Shown here piece after piece: positions 1-43,543 of a DNA stretch of 64,000 nucleotides. The translations under genes and the position numbers were made by a program. The first letter of the stretch is position 1. Every line of letters begins with the position of its first letter. Under the pieces are notes generated by a model. The model was given only the letters and a program-made list of their open reading frames with translations, was not told the DNA's origin and ran no database searches. Location: assembly GCF_040807025.1 (NCBI RefSeq), contig NC_090967.1:6440001-6504000 (forward strand), given 5' to 3'. Source of the stretch: Struthio camelus. Its lineage: Eukaryota; Chordata; Aves; Struthioniformes; Struthionidae.

Positions 1-3000
1 CCATGTCGGAAAAGACACTGGCTGAATCAAACCAGGTTTGTCTTTCTGTTCTTGCTGCTCGGGAGGAGGGGTTTGGAAAGGAAAACTTGGAGGACAGCAA
101 GAGATTTCTTTTGACGTTTTTCCAAATGGAAAGCTTATAGATAAAATCATAGGTGTACATAATATTTAACAGGCCAGCATAGACAGGTTATGAACTCACA
201 GCAGATTTGGGGTTTTCTTTTGTTGTCCATATGCTTAAAGGGCAGTGAATCAGTCTGTGTGATTTTTTTTTTTTTTTTTTCCAAAACGAGACTTTTAAAG
301 TAGCTGAGTGTGAGAGTATAACCCTGTGGCCTGCAGTCCAAGAAGTTTACTGCATTTTATAACATATACTAAACTCCCTTTTGAACTGATTGTAGTAGTT
401 AATCTGTTACAGTGATAACACTTAAGACAGGGTATTTGCTGTTGAGATCCCAGGCACTCCACTCTGAGCTATGTCATTCTTCATAATAAAAAGCAGAACC
501 TTCCGTAAAACTTAAAATTTACTGTGTAATCCTTACTTTCTCTTCCATCTGTAATATAAAGGTATAGTCCAGCATGTGTTGAACCAAACCTATTTGCTGT
601 TCATGTTGATCAGTTTCTGCTGTCACTAATGTTTGTCAGAAGCCTACACTTTGGGTTAGAAATGTTTGGTGAGAAGAGGTGAGGGTTTGGGGAATAACTT
701 CAAAAGTGTTGCTATCCTTATGTTATCTGATGAATACGTAACCTAGGTATTTGGAAACATCCAGATGATTTATTCCTCTTCTAGTGGAATCAAATGGTAA
801 GGATGTATGATCTCAATAATTCATCAGGCATTCAAACATGGTAGAGGATGCAGGCTTTGAGCATATGGATATGTTGCTCTTTACCTGTGAAATCCAAGCG
901 TAAGCAATGTTCTGCCTCAGGAATTATTAGTCTGGTTGCTTGTGGGAGGTGGGAAAGAGTTTGCATCTTCCTGCTCCCCTCTCCAAAAGGTAATTTCCTG
1001 CTGCAAGTGGAAGGAGGAATTTTTGTCAGCACTAAGGGTGGGTCACGGAGCATACTGGTTAAGGTGCTATTTAACAATGGTGGTGAAGTCTCATGTGATT
1101 GACTGGCACGTTCTCCTCACATGCTGGGGATTAAGCAAATTGCCAGATTGGCCATTGGGAGGGAATTTTCTTCCCAGGTCAGTTTGGGGTTCTTTTTTCC
1201 CCGCTTTGGTTGTGTAAATAGCAGCTCACTTCCAAAAGTAAAGACGCTCTCACTGCTGGTGCTAGACTATGCAGGTACCCTCTTTCTCCTCCTGTCTTCC
1301 TGTGGCACACTTATGAAGCTTTTGGTTTTAATCTTTTCCTACAGGTCTTGAGTTTAAGCTGTTTTGGGATGTGCTCTGTAGTCCGCTGTGGGTAATGCTA
1401 AGTGAAGTAGATCCTGCAGGGACTTGTCTGAACTGTATACCTACCTCATGATGCACTCTGGCTTGCAGCAGATAAGGCCCAGTAACTCACAATTTCCATA
1501 AAAATTTATGGTGTTACCAATTTCCATCTCCTTTCCTGAAAAGAAGAGGCAGAATAGTTTGTGTTTGTTTTTTATGAAATCCTCCTCGTTATTTTGTCTA
1601 TCTCTTCCTCCTTTTCCCTCCATACTACATTCAGCTTTCTTTTAGGCTTCTCTGTATATGCAGGCATGTTAAATTATTTTCAGTACTACTTCCTGAAAGG
1701 GTTAAAACAACTATTCTAGGGGGCATCATTTAAGGTTCATCTATAATAAATATGACTTAACATTGTGGTGGCAGGGGAACTGTGCAACCAGATCTCTATA
1801 TTAGTGTATATATAAACCTTGAGCCTGCACTTGCAATAATCTTCAGGTTTAGTTGTAAAATCTTAGTGCAATCTAGTCCCAAGGTCTTTCTGCTACCGTA
1901 GAGCTTGAACGTACTGTTTCATTTGTGCTGCAAATAGCAGTTGCTGTCCCCACACACTTCCCAGACTACGTTGTTGTGGCAAAATACTGCAAATTGTTAA
2001 CAAAAACTTGGATTGAATTTTAGTCTGCAAAAAGTTGTCATAGCAGCAGCACCGTTGCTAGAAAGAAAGCTGACCTTGTGAGGTGTCACCTTTTGGCTGT
2101 GCGAGTATTGAATGCACAAGGAAGGTGAAGCTGTTTCCAAGTAAAAGTTTAAGTTGTCAGTATCTGATAAGGGAGTGACTGTGACGTTACAAGAACAAAT
2201 GGCTGCTTCTACTTTGTGAAGGAATTGCAGGATGCAAGATAATGCTGTAAAAATAAAAGGATTTGAAGTTTATTAACTGCTCGTAGGTGATGCAGAATTT
2301 CAAATTTCTGGCCTTGTGTCGGTCGACTCAGTGGCCTAAACCTGGTGTTGGAGCAACCTAAACAGGTTCCTTTCCAGGCAAGTAGAAGCTGCAAGGTTTG
2401 ATTATCAAAAAAACTATTTGCCATTCGGCTGTTGATGTCCAACAGAATGCATAATAGTGAAGGGTTTTGTTGGGAGGTACATCTTGCGTTTTCGTAAGGG
2501 TTGTTAATCTCTTTAGTCTAACGTTTGTAAGGAGATGCACAAGAAGTGTTTGCCACTGGAAATAGTCTGAATGTAGTGCTTAACATCTGCCCCTCTCTAT
2601 TTTTTAGATTGGCTGTCTTGGTTAGTTAGAGAACAGAGATGCCTGTTAAAGCGTTCAGATCTTTATGCATTAATTGTTTTTACATTCCTGATAGGATTTG
2701 GACTCTGTATTAATTTTTTTAATAAAACTTAGAGCTGATACAAGACATAGATTGTCCCTGCTGCTTATGGTAAAGATTCAGCCGTAGGCACGCGCAGTTC
2801 CAGAACCTCCTGGCTGCTCTGTATGACGCATTGCAAAGTAACACAGGTATAGTGCAGAATACAGCTTTTTCCCTCTCCCAAACAAAACTGGGGGATGGAG
2901 TAAGCATCTAGTAAATGTTCTCAGAACTTGGAGCCTCAGTTTTTGAAGTGCTGTGGCCACAGGCCACTGTTCCATGCGGTCAGCGCTGACTCTGGGAGTT

Positions 3001-5074
3001 GTTGCTTCTCATCCATGCTAGATTGCAGAATATGAAGACCCTGAGAAGAAACCCAGATCAGGTGGGGATTTTTTGTTTGTTTGTTTTTTATGCAAGTTGC
3101 CTACCAAATAAGCTGGCTTCCTTCACAGCACTGATCAAGAAAGCCACTGTGATTAATGGCAAATCTGAGCATAAATAAGCTGAGCAATAGCGTGCAGAGC
3201 AGCCCTTTGTTTTAGTCCTGGATTCAGACTGATTTGCCTTGAGTTACTAGTAATAAGGCTTGTGATTCCTGGCCAGATTGCCTGCTCGCTTATTTGGAGA
3301 GAGAAACAATTGTTGTGTTGCCTCATTGTCAACAGACATGCTTACATTGAGGTACGTTTTGTAGTTAAAAGCTGTATGTTTTCAGAGCAGTTTATCTGAG
3401 GCTGAGCGGGGTTTTGGAGAGGCTGCTGCATGTCAACCAACGTGGACTGCCTGAGCCGTGTGAAAAAATCTCGCTGCTCCTGGCTCTCTGCCTGGATTGT
3501 GTGCTGTTTACTCACTTTCATAAATACCAAAATTAATTAAGCCATTCTGTAGAGCACACCTTTTCTTCCTTATTTTAAGTTCAGGCATGGTCACACTGTA
3601 AACGCACATCCGCTGAGTGGAGGCACTTGTGTGTGTTGACTATGACTTTTCCCAAAATATTTCCTCCAGCACCCGTGCAAAGAAATAGCTCTCGCTTGCT
3701 CTAGGCTTGTACTATCAAAATTGCAATTTCACGTACTGTATATGTGACATTGTTGAATAACAGGGGGTGGGGGAGGGAGAAGCAGAGGTTAATGATGTTG
3801 CGTAATTATGTTAGTCTTGCGCTGCTAAAAACGTTTCAAAGACTTCATCCAACTGTTGTGTTGGCCTTGCTCTCGAAATCCATTTATTCGAAAAGATGGA
3901 GGCGGGGGGGAAAATCTAGGATGGGAGAAACTTTTTTCTCTTTTTGTGTTGTTTTTTTTCTTTTTGTTTTTGAGGGGGGTGATTTTGCACCCCCCCGCTG
4001 GAAGCCCGTGGTCTGGGCGCCCCAGGGCACGATGCAGCAGGGGGACCCCGGGAGCACCCCTGCGATGCTCTCGGGGGGCTGCACCGATGCTCGCCCGCCG
4101 GCCCGGGCTGGGCTGCGGCGGCCTGGCGGCGGCTCGGCCGGGCTGCAGGGTTAACCCCGCGCCGGGTTGCCGGCAGCCGGCTCAGACTGGTTTCTGGAAA
4201 GTGCTTTGTCTCGCAGGCTGCATCCTGGGAAGGGTCATGTGGAGCCCAGTGATGTCATGGGATCAAAGCCTGACTCAGCTCCTGGTCCGATGCGTGTCCG
4301 CAGGTAGAGGAGGGCAGGCGAGATGGCAAAGCTCGCCAGCAGCCAAACTTTCTGCGCCTCTGGCATGCAGGGAGTTAACCGTGATCCCACAGGAGTTGAG
4401 CACTTCCTGTGCAGCCCTGGAAAAGCCTGGCTCATTCATTAGGAGGGAAGAAAGTATCAACTTGGATATTACAATGGCAGTGCCTTAATGTCTAGTGGCA
4501 GGCTGTAAAGAAATATGGAAGACTCTCTTCACGCAGGGTGTGGTGGTCCTTTTCCCCGTAACATCTGATTTCTGAAACTTGCAATCAGGCATAGTCCTAA
4601 GAAATACATGGCAGAACTCCCAGAGAGATTCTAATCTAGGATTCTGTAATTACTTTTATTTGCATATGAGACAAATACATACATTCTTCCTGCTTTTTGG
4701 TAAAGATCCAAACTTTTTAATCGTGTGGGTTTGTATATTCTCCTGTACTCTAATACAGGTTTTCTTTCTCCTTCATGCTTCTAGTTTATACTTAGTGGGG
4801 TTTGTGTGCATGTATGGCTTTTTTCTTCTGCTTTTCTGTTTGGTTTTTTTGCTTAACATAAAAAGTGTTGGTACAGTGGATGCTGGGTGCTTAATCTCTT
4901 CAGACTGAGATATATTTTGAAGCTAGGGTAAGTGAGCATACTGGCGAAACTATTACTGCTCTTTCTGAGCTTCTTTTGCAGTAACCATTGTACTTTGCCC
5001 TGTTTTGAAGCTAAGCTTTGTCCAACTTACCTTTTTTGATGCTCTTCACTCATTTGTGTCTCCTCTTTCTCCAG
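1..5074 (+). other. GATAD2A: Upstream intron / 5' non-coding part of GATAD2A
   Basis: AT-rich sequence ending in a pyrimidine tract and AG at 5073-5074, directly before the exon with the start codon. I see no coding exon in it; open frames are short and unconserved-looking. By analogy with human GATAD2A, whose first exon is untranslated, this is probably intron between a non-coding first exon outside the window and the first coding exon. It contains T-runs (for example near 250-280) and one GC-rich patch at about 3,960-4,330, listed separately. Confidence 0.6.
3960..4340. promoter_or_regulatory. GC-rich patch with CRE-like and AP-1/ARE-like sites
   Basis: A roughly 380-base island of high GC in an otherwise AT-rich intron. 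It contains TGATGTCAT (CRE-like) at 4250-4258 and TGACTCAGC (AP-1, also fits the antioxidant response element core) at 4271-4279, 21 bases apart. This is compatible with an intronic enhancer or minor promoter of GATAD2A. The motifs are seen; the activity is inference. Confidence 0.3.
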
Positions 5075-5083
5075 AGTCTCACA

Positions 5084-26780
<21,697 letters not shown>

Positions 26781-29700
26781 TGCAGAGGAATGCCCAAGAG
26801 GAAGACTTAACCTGTTTCTGCCATCCTTTTTATACCACATTAAGTGGAATCTGCTTTAATCCCAGCTGGATATGCCCCAGGCTTCATAGGATGCAAGAAG
26901 ACCACTCCTCATCCCATCGAGTGCTGCTGTCCCTGCTATGAGAAAATGACACCATGTGGGTGGGAAAGACTTAAGCTCATTTGGTTATCAGATTCTTATG
27001 ATTGACTGATGATGAAGGCTGTCAGGGAAGGGGAAGAATTCTTATTTTTTTGGCTTTATGTATTTAGTTTGGATTTTTTTGTCACCAGCACAAAAGGAGG
27101 ACTAACGACTCTCTGCCTTCAGTTTCTTTTATTAATAACTACCCATTTACCAAGAATATGGTGTTCATTCACATCAAGCATGGATGTCAGTTCAAGGAAA
27201 GAGGAATTTCAACCTGATATCGCAGATGCATTTAGTGAGCCGAATTCATGTTTGCTTTTCTTCCCTGCCCCTCCTCAAACCAGGAAGGCAGTCTACAGAT
27301 TATAATGTTTCCAAATCGTCTGATGATGAGCTAATGATAAATAAGTGCAAACTCAAATTCCAGTTGAGTATGTGTTTCCAAGGGACTGGCTGCCACCAAA
27401 ACTTGTCTGGTAGGTGGGAACCAGTGCAGGAGTCTCTCACTTTTGTTGGATTCTGTCTTGAATAGACTTTGAACTCTTGGTAGTCTAAAATCTAATTTAC
27501 TCAATAGACAAAACACCTTTGTTCAGTCTTTCTAATTCAGCAAAGAGCAGTTGGGCCTTTCATATATTCCCAGAGACTTGAAAGTGAAACTGTTTTTTTT
27601 TTTTTTTGAGTTTTTTTTGGTCGTTTTGAGAAATTTTACTCAAAAACTAGGAATTCCAGAAGCTGCACGCAATCAGAAAGGGTGAGTGGAGGGAGCAGAG
27701 GACTGGGAGGCTGCAGTCAGGTAACAGGTTCTTTCCTCTGCTGTTACCCGCCGAGGAGCAGTCTTTCACGATCCATGCTTTGGTGGTGTGATGGCCGTAC
27801 CAGCACGTGTTGGGCAGGACTGCCTACCTTGATCCCTCTAGAATTCCGTTCTTCCAAGCGTACCGAGCATGCTCCTCTGTCCCATCACTTCAGTATTTCA
27901 TTTTTGATAGAGCTTTAGGTAACCCTGCTTTAAGGACAGGTTTCTACGTGGTTTTAATATATTTGGGGGGATTCCACAGATTAAATCCAAATTCATCAGG
28001 TCTAGTTTTTCTTCTCATCATTTTCTCTCCTTCTTCCCTGTGCTTTTCCCAAATTAAAGTTGAATTCAAGTGGCAGAAATACATGCCTTACTCCTTAGGT
28101 TGCGTATCAGTACTAGAAGTAGTGCTGATAAGAATTATTTGCAAAAAAAAAAAAAATTATATATATATCTATATATCTATATATAAAAGAAAAGGGGGGG
28201 AGGGGTTACTATTCAGTCTCTATGCTGAATCTATTTTCTTAGCAGTTGCAGTTAGATCTCACTTTAAACCAATTACTGTATAGGGTTGTCCCTCTTAAGA
28301 TCTAACTATCGCATAGTGAAAAAGAAAACTCGCATTCATTTTAGCCCCCTATTCTGTTGTGTGAATTTCAGTATTTAGATACTCTTGAAAACTGTTTGGT
28401 AGTATAGAAAACCTAGTTTTGCAAAATGGTATTTGTTCCTGTATAAAGCCCTAGAATTTCAATTTGACTGTTTTTTGTTTGTTTTACAAATGTATATTAA
28501 GAGCTAAATGGGGATGAGAGGAAATGGTTTGAATTTTTAATTTTTCTTTTCATTCCAAGATATTTTGGACTGGGAGATGTGGAGAGAGAAATTGAGTGCA
28601 TTTTATTTTTGCACTTTGAAATATTATGAAAATGTTTCAGTTCCTTAAATGTGTGGAGTTTTTTTTCTCTCTTCTGACAAATGCCTGCATTATCGCATCA
28701 CTGATACAAATGTCTAGTGCTATTAAATGACTTGGGAAAAGTACATTTGTTTAAAAAAAAAAAAATTAACTTCTCAATTAAAATTCAAACTCATTTTTCG
28801 GGAACCTGGACAATTTAATAGTTTCTTTCCAGTATTGGAGTAGCTTTGGCTTCAGCTGATGCTGGAAAGAGGGGAATGGAAGAAGGGGCAGAAGTATTGA
28901 AATCACCTGTTTTAAAAGCTATGTCAAAACCTTTTTGGAAACTGCCAATTCAGTACAGCAGCATGTAAATTTGAATTTCAGCACAATGGATAGGGGAGAC
29001 TTATTTTTAAATCCAGAAGCGTAAATAAAAATGAATCTGCACATACCCTCTTACAAAGTTTTCTCCCTCAGCCACTCTAGACTGGAATTGTTTTCATTTA
29101 ATATATAAGGCCTCACAAATATAATCCTAATATTTTGGGGGCAGAATTGTTTCGGAGGCTTTATAAATGAACATAAAATGTTGTGAGGCTATTGTGCCAT
29201 CAGGGTCCAAAACAGTTTTGACATTTGTTTTTAATCTATGGTTCTTGGAGTGCTGCAGGTAAATTAGAGTATATATTTATTGCATATATGTTTTTTGCAA
29301 AGTTTTAGATAAATGCACCCGGAAAAGACTTAAGTGGTATACATGTGTTAAATGCCAGAAGAATTGCTTCTCCCTTTATAGTCAAAACCGCGTATTCAGT
29401 TGAGTAGTGTTTTACTGGGCTAGTTAAGGTATCATATGTTAGGTTTAGAGTAGTTGTTAAAACACTTGCTACAGTCTTTCCAAGTCTTCTCCTCATTCTT
29501 ATGTTCCCCTTCTTGCAAAAAAACAAAACAAAACAAAAAAACCCAAAAAACCCCACCACCAACAACAGACAGCAGAAGAGCTTAATTAGATTGAGTATTC
29601 AAATAAGTGATATTATGACCTAAAGGTTAAATTGTTTGGGAATTGTGGAGGAGGGGAGTTCTAGACATACTTTCAAGAACAAATCTTTGGTTTATTTGTA

Positions 29701-30166
29701 CTACTGTCATGTTTGGGATTCCTGCCACCTTAAGGGCTATTAGTTCCTGCTACAGAGCTGTCCAGGACAGTGTAGATTGTGGACTTACTCGTTTGGCCTT
29801 GAAGGAAGTAACATCATCAGCCCTCTCCTGGAAAAGACCGTTTTACTTAAAGCTCCCTCAGAGCAAGAGACTGAACGTGCTGCTCGACAGTGTAACATGT
29901 AAATGGGTATCATTCAGGTGGAATATACTGCAACATGTCCCATGTCCTGTTTCCCCAACCCTCCACTGCTTTGCTGCAAACTGCTGCATGAGCTGGTTTG
30001 ACGTTGCTCAGAGGCTGCTTGCTTCCCCCCTCTCCTGGGGAGAGGGTTAGAGCAGCGTTGGTTCTTGCAAGCCATATAACCTTTCTTGGAGACGTTGCAA
30101 CTACAAGATTTTATAATACAATAATAATGAAAATGACTATTGTACTTAGATTTTAGCAACTTGTGA

Positions 30167-30172
30167 AATAAA
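30167..30172 (+). terminator. GATAD2A: Poly(A) signal AATAAA (proximal)
   Basis: AATAAA followed within 25 bases by a GTGTTGC-type GU-rich stretch. A likely alternative proximal cleavage site for GATAD2A. Confidence 0.5.
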
Positions 30173-30747
30173 CCCCTGATTTTCATTTGAACCAGTGTTG
30201 CAATTTGGGAGCTGTGTGGTTTTTTAATTTTATTTTTTTATAACCTAATTTATTATCTGTTTGATTTTTGAGCATGGACCGGATTACAGTTCTTTGCTCA
30301 GAAACATGAAAAGTGGCCTGGTTGAACCTTTTATTTTTATAGTGCAGTCAACTTTGACAGCTTTTCCAGTTCATGTAAAGTGTGACTTTGCTAATTTTTG
30401 TATTCGAGGGATTCCTGTAAATGGCATTCCAGCTGTAATATTGAGGAAGACTTTTGGTTAATCTTAAATTCAAGATAGTTTGGTTTTTTTTTCTATAGAT
30501 ATTTTTATTGTTGTTTTAGGAACCATTCATTTACCTCTGACTTATCAGACCTAGTTATCACGTTTTTGCTTACTAAGAAAAAAATTTTACCAAAGTACAG
30601 TTAAGAATTGAAACTGGGGACTTAGGTTGTAGAACTCAGTAGAACAGAGAAGGCTTAGACAGGTCTCATCAGAAACCATATTCGGCTCATTTGTCACTTT
30701 TTTCCTTTTGGAAGGAGGGGGCACAGAAGGCATTTTTTAATAGTAAA

Positions 30748-30822
30748 ATATATATATATATATATATAAGTGTATATATATATAAAAGTATATATATATA
30801 TATATAAATATATATATATATA
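30748..30822. repeat. TA-rich microsatellite in the 3'UTR
   Basis: Three runs of alternating TA separated by AGTG, AAAAG and AAA interruptions. Self-complementary, so the RNA could form a hairpin. Confidence 0.9.
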
Positions 30823-31043
30823 AAATGCAAAAAGACCTCAAGGAACCGCAGTAGTGTTTGTCTGCTTAAGGCAGAGTTATGCTGTACATTGCATTTAGCG
30901 AAATAACTTGCATTGTGCTTTTTTTAAAAAAAAAAAAAGAGAAAAAATTTATAATCATCTAACAGAAGTGTAACAGAGTAACGTTACGCCAGCGCAGGGT
31001 ATGTTTTTGTCACTCGTATTTATTGTGACTCTAAATCTTTGAT

Positions 31044-31049
31044 AATAAA
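31044..31049 (+). terminator. GATAD2A: Poly(A) signal AATAAA (middle)
   Basis: AATAAA in an A-rich context, weak downstream element. Confidence 0.35.
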
Positions 31050-31166
31050 ACAAAAATTAAAAAAAAAAAAATCCCACTAAAACCTGATAGTCAGTTTCAA
31101 TGGAGGAAGAATCTGAAATCAATAACTGTATATTGTATTGTGAGGGATTTTTAGTATTTGAATGAC

Positions 31167-31172
31167 AATAAA
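31167..31172 (+). terminator. GATAD2A: Poly(A) signal AATAAA (distal)
   Basis: AATAAA followed 14-28 bases later by TGTTGTGTCTGTCTT, a good GU-rich downstream element. The best candidate end of the GATAD2A transcript. Confidence 0.65.
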
Positions 31173-31199
31173 CAAATGGACAAACTGTTGTGTCTGTCT

Positions 31200-41463
<10,264 letters not shown>

Positions 41464-41590
41464 AGCTTGGCAGAGCCCTGCCTCGCTCTGGATTTCGGTT
41501 TCCCCCGATGCGGTGCTGTCTGTCAGCTGCATTTGTTGTTGACCGTGTGTTTGAGCTTCTGCTATTAAAACCACACCGATACGAGATGTC
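41464..41590 (+). terminator. NDUFA13: NDUFA13 3'UTR with ATTAAA poly(A) signal
   Basis: ATTAAA at 41564-41569, about 100 bases after the stop, followed by a U/GU-containing stretch. This gives a short 3'UTR, as is usual for this gene. Confidence 0.65.
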
Positions 41591-41599
41591 TTGCATGTT

Positions 41600-43535
41600 C
41601 CCGAAGAAGCTCTCTCCGTGTCCCTCTGGGAGAAGCGTCAGCGCTCTTGGGGAGCGCTTGCTACTCTCTTCCCTGTTTGTGCTGTCCCAAGCACGTGTCT
41701 GGGGCAGGGAGAGGTCCTGGTATGGAGCAGGCTTGCAGGGCCTTGGTGCCCGTCCCTCTGCGAGGGGCAGGCGCTCGCTTCACTGTGGCCCTTGCTGTTG
41801 GCAGCTGGCTCGGGGCTGAGCTGGGCCAAGCTCCGTGTGCTGAAAGCACCCTAGTGCTTTTGGGCGCCTGCCCGGAGCTCGGCTCTCCCAGCCCTGCCCG
41901 TCCCTGGCTCACGGCTCTGCCGCCCGAGGCACGTGCGGGGCCTTGTCCCTTGGTGCTGCAGCCTGCTTTGGGGAGCAGGGCAGCCAGGCGGTGAGGGCAA
42001 GGCAAGGGCGCTGAGAGCCTTCACGGCCCTGCTGCTGTCACCGGTGCTGTAGGAGAAGCTTCAAAGGTGAGAGTGGGGTTAAAAACGGAGGTTTCAAACT
42101 GCGGGTGCATCGTCCCCAGCCCTTGACGCAGGAGAGAGGGAAGGAGCTTCCCAAACTCCCGGCCCTGCTTGCTGCAGCTGCCTAGTGCCTGCAGCCCCTG
42201 CTCCCCGGGACAGGTTTCTGCTGGGGTGAGCTGGGCTTGGGGGCAGCCGGAGCCCCCGTACGGCCATGAGCTCTGCACCCAGCTCCGGCCCCTGCTACCT
42301 CGGGCTGAGTCTGGCCCGCCCCAGCCCCCTGGGGCACTGGGAGCAGCGGGGTAGGGGGCTGCTGCCCCACGCCCGTCACCGTGCCCCTGCACTGGGGCTG
42401 CTCGAGGGGCCCAGTGCAGGTTTGGCTCCCCCCCCAATCCTGCAGCAGGGATGTCCGGTCCCAGTGGGATGCAGCGGGGATGCTGGGGAGGGACCTGCTG
42501 TCCCCCTCCAGGGATGATGCATGGACGTTAGGCCAAGCCAGGGCCTGGGGCCTCCCCCATGTGCATTTCCTTGCCAGCAGCAATTAAGGGAGACGCTCTT
42601 CCTTGGATTAGAAGTTGGAAATTTTTGTCAGAGTGGAAACGTGCATTTTGTTTGGCGACTGACAACACAGCTGTGGTGGGGGACAGCGGGGCCCGGCACA
42701 GCCGCCTTCGGTGCTCGGCCGCTACCCCTGCGCAGGAGGGAAAATCCCCCCGGGCTCCCACCCTCCCTGCTGCCTTTGCCTGCAGCTCCTGGCCGTGGGG
42801 CTGGGCTGGGACTCACTAGAGGGCACCAAAGGATTGGGGACGGGGACGGGATGGGATGGGGCTGGTCTGGGGGGGCTGCTGGGACAGCTAAGGGATGGGG
42901 GGGGAGGTCTATAGGGTCTGCTGGGACAGCTGGGGATTTGGGAGGGGGGTCTATAGGGTCTGCCAGGACAGCCGGGGGATGGGGTGTCTCTAGGGTCTAT
43001 GGGGGCCGAGGGGTGCTCACCCGTGTGAGTTGGCTTTAGCATCTCACCAGGAGCGGGGCCGGGGAGCCCCGGCTGCCCCGAGGGGCTGGAGGGCTCCTCA
43101 CCTGCTCCGGGGAGCCCGGCGCGGCGGCTTCTCCCGGCGGTTGGGTTTCACCGTCCCTCCAATAACAAACGAAGCGGCAGCGTGTCGGAGACGGCACATG
43201 TTGTTCCCATCGGCGGCGCAGGTGAGCCAACAGATGTGAGCAATTATTGTCCAATTTTGAAGCTCCCCCGTCTCCGCCAACTTCTGGACGCGGCAGCGGA
43301 CGAACAACCGCGGCATTGTTCGGCTTTACGTAACGCCCCGATCCCTCCGAGCTCGGCTCTCCCGCCGGCGCTGTGCCTTGCGCGACCCGCGAACCCCCCG
43401 CCGGCTGGCCCTGAGCGTCCCCTGCCCGCGGTGCTCCGGCCGTGGCCAGCCCGAGCCCCCGAGCTGCCAGCCCCGCCTGCCCCTGGCGCCGGGGAGCCAC
43501 CGCGGCGGTGGCCCCATCCTCGCTGCCCTTTTCTC
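41600..43535. other. Intergenic GC-rich sequence between NDUFA13 and the YJEFN3 relic
   Basis: About 1.9 kb, GC-rich, with a G-rich imperfect repeat at about 42,870-42,990 (GTCTATAGGGTCTGC recurring roughly every 50-60 bases). No exon is recognised; the expected first exon of YJEFN3 is not found. Confidence 0.6.
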
Positions 43536-43543
43536 CCCGGTAG

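Larger units (their letters stand above)
26781..31190 (+). other. GATAD2A: GATAD2A 3'UTR
   Basis: 4.4 kb of AT-rich sequence after the stop without a further exon. It has three AATAAA signals late in the stretch; the last is followed by a GU-rich element, which fits the distal cleavage site near 31,190. It contains an A/C low-complexity run at about 29,517-29,570 and a long TA tract at about 30,748-30,822. Confidence 0.75.
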
